This document shows positions 60,575 through 64,000 of a stretch of DNA of 64,000 nt, in pieces. Each line of letters starts with the position of its first letter. Positions within the stretch are counted from its first letter, which is position 1. The position numbers were made by a program, and so were the translations under genes. The notes beneath the pieces were generated by a model. It saw only the letters and a program-made list of their open reading frames with translations, was not told where the DNA came from and did not search any database. The stretch covers positions 62,001 to 126,000 of the forward strand of contig NZ_JAIVFT010000007.1 of the NCBI RefSeq assembly GCF_020829665.1, written 5' to 3'. This DNA is from Nostoc sp. CHAB 5824 (lineage in GTDB: Bacteria; Cyanobacteriota; Cyanobacteriia; Cyanobacteriales; Nostocaceae).

Positions 60575-61801
60575 ATGCAAACTCTGCCCATAGTAGATAG
60601 TTCAAACGCTACATCGAGTCAATCTAGCTTTGATACAACCATCAAGCGGCGTAAAACCCGTCCTGTAAAGGTGGGAAATGTCACCATTGGCGGTGGCTAC
60701 CCCGTTGTAGTGCAGTCAATGATTAACGAAGACACCCTTGATATTGATGGTTCCGTTGCTGGTATTCGCCGTCTGCACGAAATAGGCTGTGAAATTGTCC
60801 GAGTCACAGTGCCGAGTATGGCTCATGCTAAAGCTTTAGCAGAAATTAAACAAAAATTAATAAAAACTTACCAAGACGTGCCCATTGTGGCTGATGTCCA
60901 TCACAACGGGCTAAAAATCGCTCTAGAAGTTTCCAAGCACATAGAAAAAGTACGGATTAATCCGGGGTTATACGTCTTTGAAAAGCCCAACGTCAATCGA
61001 ACCGAGTATACTCAATCAGAATTTGACGAAATTGGGGAAAAAATCCGCGAAACCCTACAACCTCTAGTAGTTTCTTTGCGCGATCAAGGTAAATCGATGC
61101 GAATTGGGGTAAATCACGGTTCCCTCGCTGAAAGGATGCTATTTACCTATGGTGACACCCCAGAAGGGATGGTGGAATCTGCCATAGAATTCATTCGCAT
61201 CTGTGAATCTCTGGATTTCCGCAACTTGGTAATTTCCATGAAAGCCTCACGAGTACCGGTGATGCTAGCCGCCTATCGCCTCATCGCCAAGCGCATGGAT
61301 GAACTGGGTATGGATTATCCGCTACATTTAGGCGTTACCGAAGCCGGTGATGGCGAATACGGGCGAATTAAATCCACGGCTGGTATTGCTACCTTACTTG
61401 CTGATGGCATTGGCGATACAATTCGCGTCTCACTTACAGAAGCACCAGAAAAAGAAATTCCCGTCTGTTATAGCATTCTCCAAGCTTTGGGATTGCGAAA
61501 AACGATGGTAGAATACGTCGCTTGTCCTTCCTGTGGACGCACTTTGTTTAACCTAGAGGAAGTGTTGCACAAAGTTCGCGAAGCCACTAAACACTTAACT
61601 GGTCTTGATATAGCGGTTATGGGTTGTATTGTCAATGGCCCCGGAGAAATGGCAGATGCCGACTATGGTTATGTTGGCAAAACACCTGGTTACATTTCTT
61701 TATATCGTGGCAGAGAGGAAATTAAAAAAGTCCCAGAAGATAAAGGTGTAGAGGAATTAATTAACCTCATTAAGTCTGATGAACGCTGGGTAGAACCGTA
61801 A
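60575..61801 (+). CDS. ispG: (E)-4-hydroxy-3-methylbut-2-enyl-diphosphate synthase
   Basis: MEP pathway 4Fe-4S enzyme converting MEcPP to HMBPP; in cyanobacteria reduced by ferredoxin. The 408-residue protein has the TIM-barrel half with [20 protein letters not shown] and [17 protein letters not shown], and the cluster-binding half: Cys-x2-Cys in [14 protein letters not shown] and Cys in [21 protein letters not shown], plus the glutamate. An ATG start follows. A second MEP gene, ispD, lies 7 kb upstream; they are not clustered. Confidence 0.97.
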   Translation: MQTLPIVDSSNATSSQSSFDTTIKRRKTRPVKVGNVTIGGGYPVVVQSMINEDTLDIDGSVAGIRRLHEIGCEIVRVTVPSMAHAKALAEIKQKLIKTYQDVPIVADVHHNGLKIALEVSKHIEKVRINPGLYVFEKPNVNRTEYTQSEFDEIGEKIRETLQPLVVSLRDQGKSMRIGVNHGSLAERMLFTYGDTPEGMVESAIEFIRICESLDFRNLVISMKASRVPVMLAAYRLIAKRMDELGMDYPLHLGVTEAGDGEYGRIKSTAGIATLLADGIGDTIRVSLTEAPEKEIPVCYSILQALGLRKTMVEYVACPSCGRTLFNLEEVLHKVREATKHLTGLDIAVMGCIVNGPGEMADADYGYVGKTPGYISLYRGREEIKKVPEDKGVEELINLIKSDERWVEP

Positions 61802-62025
61802 GGGGAGCAGGGGAAGCAGGGGGACATGAGGGAGATGAGGAGACAAGAAAAATAACCAATGCCCCATGCCCCATGCCGAAAAAGTTTGTATCTTTAAACC
61901 ATCAAATTTGCCGGATTGTCAAGTATTTTGTTTAAATTAGGGATACATACTCGGTCTGTACAGTGATAGCCTGTGTTAGATTGAGCATACTGACTATATA
62001 TTTTCCCTCTGACGCAGCTGTCATT

Positions 62026-63309
62026 ATGGTGATTACAAAAAGTAGGCTTGTTTTGGGTGCTACGGCAGTGACACTCTCCACGATCGCTGTTACTAGCCTT
62101 GGCATTCATTCGCGAGGTCAGGCTTTATTTAAAGCAAGTCCCAAAGAATTAGTAGATGAAGTTTGGCAAATTGTTCAACGCCAATATGTAGATGGTACTT
62201 TTAATCAGGTAGATTGGCAGGCTGTTCGTAAGGAATACTTAAGCAAGTCCTACAGTAATCCGCAGGAAGCGTATAAGTCCATTCGGGAAATGCTCAAAAA
62301 GCTAGAAGACCCATACACCCGGTTTATGGATCCATCCGAATTCAAGAATATGCAAGTGGATACCTCTGGAGAATTGACAGGGATTGGGATCACAATCAGC
62401 CAGGATGAAAAAACCAAGCAATTGGTTGTAATTGCGCCAATCGAAGATACACCAGCTTTTAAAGCTGGTGTTTTGGCGAAAGATATCATCCTCAAAATTG
62501 ACGGCAAAAATACCAAGGGGATGGATACTAATCAGGCAGTATCCCTGATTAGAGGTGAAGCAGGATCGCAAGTCAGGTTGACGATTCAGCGCGACGGTGA
62601 GACAAAACAGTTTGACATCAAACGGGCGCGGATTGAAATTCATCCAGTTAAATATTCCCAAAAGAAAACTCCAGCAGGTAACCTTGGCTACATTCGCCTG
62701 AACCAGTTCAGCGCTAATGCCAGTAAAGAAATGCAAACCGCTATCAAGGATTTAGAAGCTAAACGAGTAGCTGGATATATTCTGGATCTGCGTGGGAATC
62801 CGGGCGGCTTACTCTTCTCCAGTGTAGACATTGCCAGGATGTGGATAGATAAAGGTAAGATTGTCTCCACCATTGAACGCCAAGGAGAGGCAGAAAAAGA
62901 AGAGGCAAACGGACGCGCCTTAACTAATAAACCATTGGTGGTGCTGATAGACAAAGGTTCAGCCAGTGCAAGTGAAATCCTTTCAGGGGCTTTGCAGGAC
63001 AACAAGCGTGCTACTTTGGTTGGTACTCAAACCTTTGGTAAGGGACTAGTGCAATCGGTGCGTCCTTTGGAAGATGGCTCAGGATTGGCGGTAACAATTG
63101 CTCATTACTATACCCCGAACGGTACAGATATTAATCATAAAGGTATTAGTCCAGATGTGAAGGTAGATTTGACTAAAGAGCAGATGGAGGACTTATGGCT
63201 CCATGAACGTGATAAACTCGCTACTTTAGCAGATCCCCAATTCGCTAAAGCAGTGGATGTGATAGGTAAAAAAATTGCTGCTAAGGGCGCAACCACAGCA
63301 GAAAAATGA
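62026..63309 (+). CDS. Carboxyl-terminal processing protease (S41, CtpA/CtpB-type)
   Basis: From the ATG at 62026 (MVITKSRLVLGATAVTLSTI) a 427-residue protein; the longer start at 61963 adds 21 unlikely residues. Signal sequence, then the N-terminal helical domain (LVDEVWQIVQRQYVDGTFNQ), a PDZ domain (DTPAFKAGVLAKDIILKIDG) and the tail-specific protease core with catalytic Ser (GSASASEILSGALQDN) and Lys (TQTFGKGLVQSVR). CtpA matures the D1 protein of photosystem II by trimming its C-terminus; several paralogues occur in cyanobacteria, so I do not specify which this is. Confidence 0.93.
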   Translation: MVITKSRLVLGATAVTLSTIAVTSLGIHSRGQALFKASPKELVDEVWQIVQRQYVDGTFNQVDWQAVRKEYLSKSYSNPQEAYKSIREMLKKLEDPYTRFMDPSEFKNMQVDTSGELTGIGITISQDEKTKQLVVIAPIEDTPAFKAGVLAKDIILKIDGKNTKGMDTNQAVSLIRGEAGSQVRLTIQRDGETKQFDIKRARIEIHPVKYSQKKTPAGNLGYIRLNQFSANASKEMQTAIKDLEAKRVAGYILDLRGNPGGLLFSSVDIARMWIDKGKIVSTIERQGEAEKEEANGRALTNKPLVVLIDKGSASASEILSGALQDNKRATLVGTQTFGKGLVQSVRPLEDGSGLAVTIAHYYTPNGTDINHKGISPDVKVDLTKEQMEDLWLHERDKLATLADPQFAKAVDVIGKKIAAKGATTAEK

Positions 63310-63366
63310 CGAGTTAGGAATAAAATGAGGAGTTAGGAATAAAAACTATCATTGCTAACTCCTAAT

Positions 63367-63552
63367 TTAAACTGGTTGGCACTTTCCAGCTCTAATAAGT
63401 CCGACACGCCGAGCGATCGCTTCTTCTTGCGAACTAAAAGGCCCCCAATGTTCTATAATTTCTAGATTATCGTCTCCAACTTTGTCGCTGGAGACAATTT
63501 CGCAATTACCAATAGAACGCTTGACAATATACCAAGTTTGTGATTTATTCAT
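63367..63552 (-). CDS. Small conserved hypothetical protein
   Basis: A 61-residue protein, MNKSQTWYIVKRSIGNCEIV then SSDKVGDDNLEIIEHWGPFS and SQEEAIARRVGLIRAGKCQP V. The text WGPFSSQEEAIARRVGLIRA GKC looks like a conserved cyanobacterial small protein of unknown role, with a beta-strand pattern at the N-terminus. Converges with the protease gene. Confidence 0.65.
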   Translation of the reverse strand: MNKSQTWYIVKRSIGNCEIVSSDKVGDDNLEIIEHWGPFSSQEEAIARRVGLIRAGKCQPV

Positions 63553-63808
63553 GCTTGAAAGAAAAAATTTGTTTTTTACAGTAAAGATTTTACGGCATAT
63601 AGATAAATATTCTCGCGTGTATGCAATTGCATCGGATCTGATTTAGCTATAAACTACACTCACCAACCAGTTCTATACAGTTATAAATTTACTATTTGCC
63701 CTTGGCTACTCATTGATGAATTTTAATCAAAATATAAAGTGTAATTAAATAAGTAAATGAATTTATATATAATACATATATAATACTTTTGAAATTCAAT
63801 GGATTGAT

Positions 63809-64000
63809 ATGCGTTTACCTATCATTCTCAGTGCTGGGTTATTGCTATCTTTCGGACTGAACCTACCAGTAATGTCCAAATCTCCCATAGAGATAACACA
63901 ATCGCCAGCGAGTAAGAACTTGAATTCAAGGCGATTAAAATTTAATCGTGATTTGTGGAATCGGCAAAATATTTCTAACTATCGCTATACATTTAGCAAT
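63809..64000 (+). CDS. Secreted protein, partial (DUF6174-like)
   Basis: ATG at 63809 opens MRLPIILSAGLLLSFGLNLP VMSK, a signal peptide, followed by a polar stretch and LWNRQNISNYRYTFSN, which resembles the start of the DUF6174 domain. It runs off the right edge with the frame still open, so length and stop are unknown. The upstream 250 bases are A/T-rich without other features. Confidence 0.65.
   Translation, partial: MRLPIILSAGLLLSFGLNLPVMSKSPIEITQSPASKNLNSRRLKFNRDLWNRQNISNYRYTFSN

Overview
The window is chromosomal DNA from a filamentous, very probably heterocyst-forming cyanobacterium of the Nostoc/Anabaena lineage. The evidence is an NtcA regulator, the photosystem II small protein PsbY, a CRR6-type NDH-1 maturation factor, a phytol-kinase-type protein, several families found mainly in cyanobacteria (DUF3084, DUF3146, DUF3685, DUF760), many GCGATCGC (HIP1) octamers, and short tandem or palindromic repeats in most gaps and inside some genes. 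No rRNA, tRNA or CRISPR array was seen.

Layout. 1-8.8 kb is an exopolysaccharide region: an O-antigen ligase/polymerase-like membrane protein, a Wzz/Wzc-type tyrosine autokinase, a secreted beta-helix protein and a Wza-like SLBB export protein carrying a nine-base G tract. 9.3-15.6 kb is housekeeping: an ABC ATPase, hisB, fabI, ntcA with a perfect GTA-N8-TAC box upstream, a DUF3084 protein, a YqgF/RuvX-like nuclease and a DUF3146 protein. 15.9-24 kb is mixed: an aldo/keto reductase, a secreted unknown, a GNAT acetyltransferase, a DUF433/DUF5615 toxin-antitoxin pair whose toxin is broken, an amidase followed by a Crp-type regulator, an unknown membrane protein with a duplicated helical repeat, a pentapeptide protein and a transposase scrap. 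24-36.6 kb holds map, a cupredoxin, an M16 peptidase, a VOC protein, a gamma-carbonic-anhydrase-like protein, psbY, folC, a sugar-binding lipoprotein and pilMNO. pilQ follows at 36.9-39.3 kb.

39.4-50.1 kb is the most eroded part: a VapBC-like remnant hit by a miniature inverted-repeat element, two Uma2 endonuclease genes (one with an inserted repeat), HU, a CobD-like aminotransferase with a large repeat insertion, a flavoprotein of the dihydrolipoamide dehydrogenase fold without its redox disulfide, a phytol-kinase-like protein, a pseudo-receiver DUF3685 protein and a decayed NACHT/pentapeptide gene. 50.2-64 kb holds a Fur-family regulator (probably PerR/FurC), CRR6, a GT9 glycosyltransferase, ispD, scpB, a DUF760 protein, an HtrA protease, a LysM/M23 peptidase, a cysteine hydrolase, a decayed RelBE-like pair, an APH-type kinase, ispG, a CtpA-type protease and two small or partial genes.

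How it works together. The first 9 kb could make, polymerise and export a polysaccharide under tyrosine-kinase control. pilMNOQ form the alignment complex and secretin of a type IV pilus, the motility or secretion machine of these bacteria; no pilP is present. ispD and ispG are two steps of the MEP isoprenoid pathway. The most striking feature is the repeats. Palindromic or tandem repeat units lie inside at least four otherwise intact reading frames without breaking them (M16 peptidase, Uma2, CobD-like, DUF3685), form the tail of ScpB, and lie within one gene that did not survive (NACHT/pentapeptide). Three separate toxin-antitoxin loci are also disabled by point nonsense or frameshift lesions.
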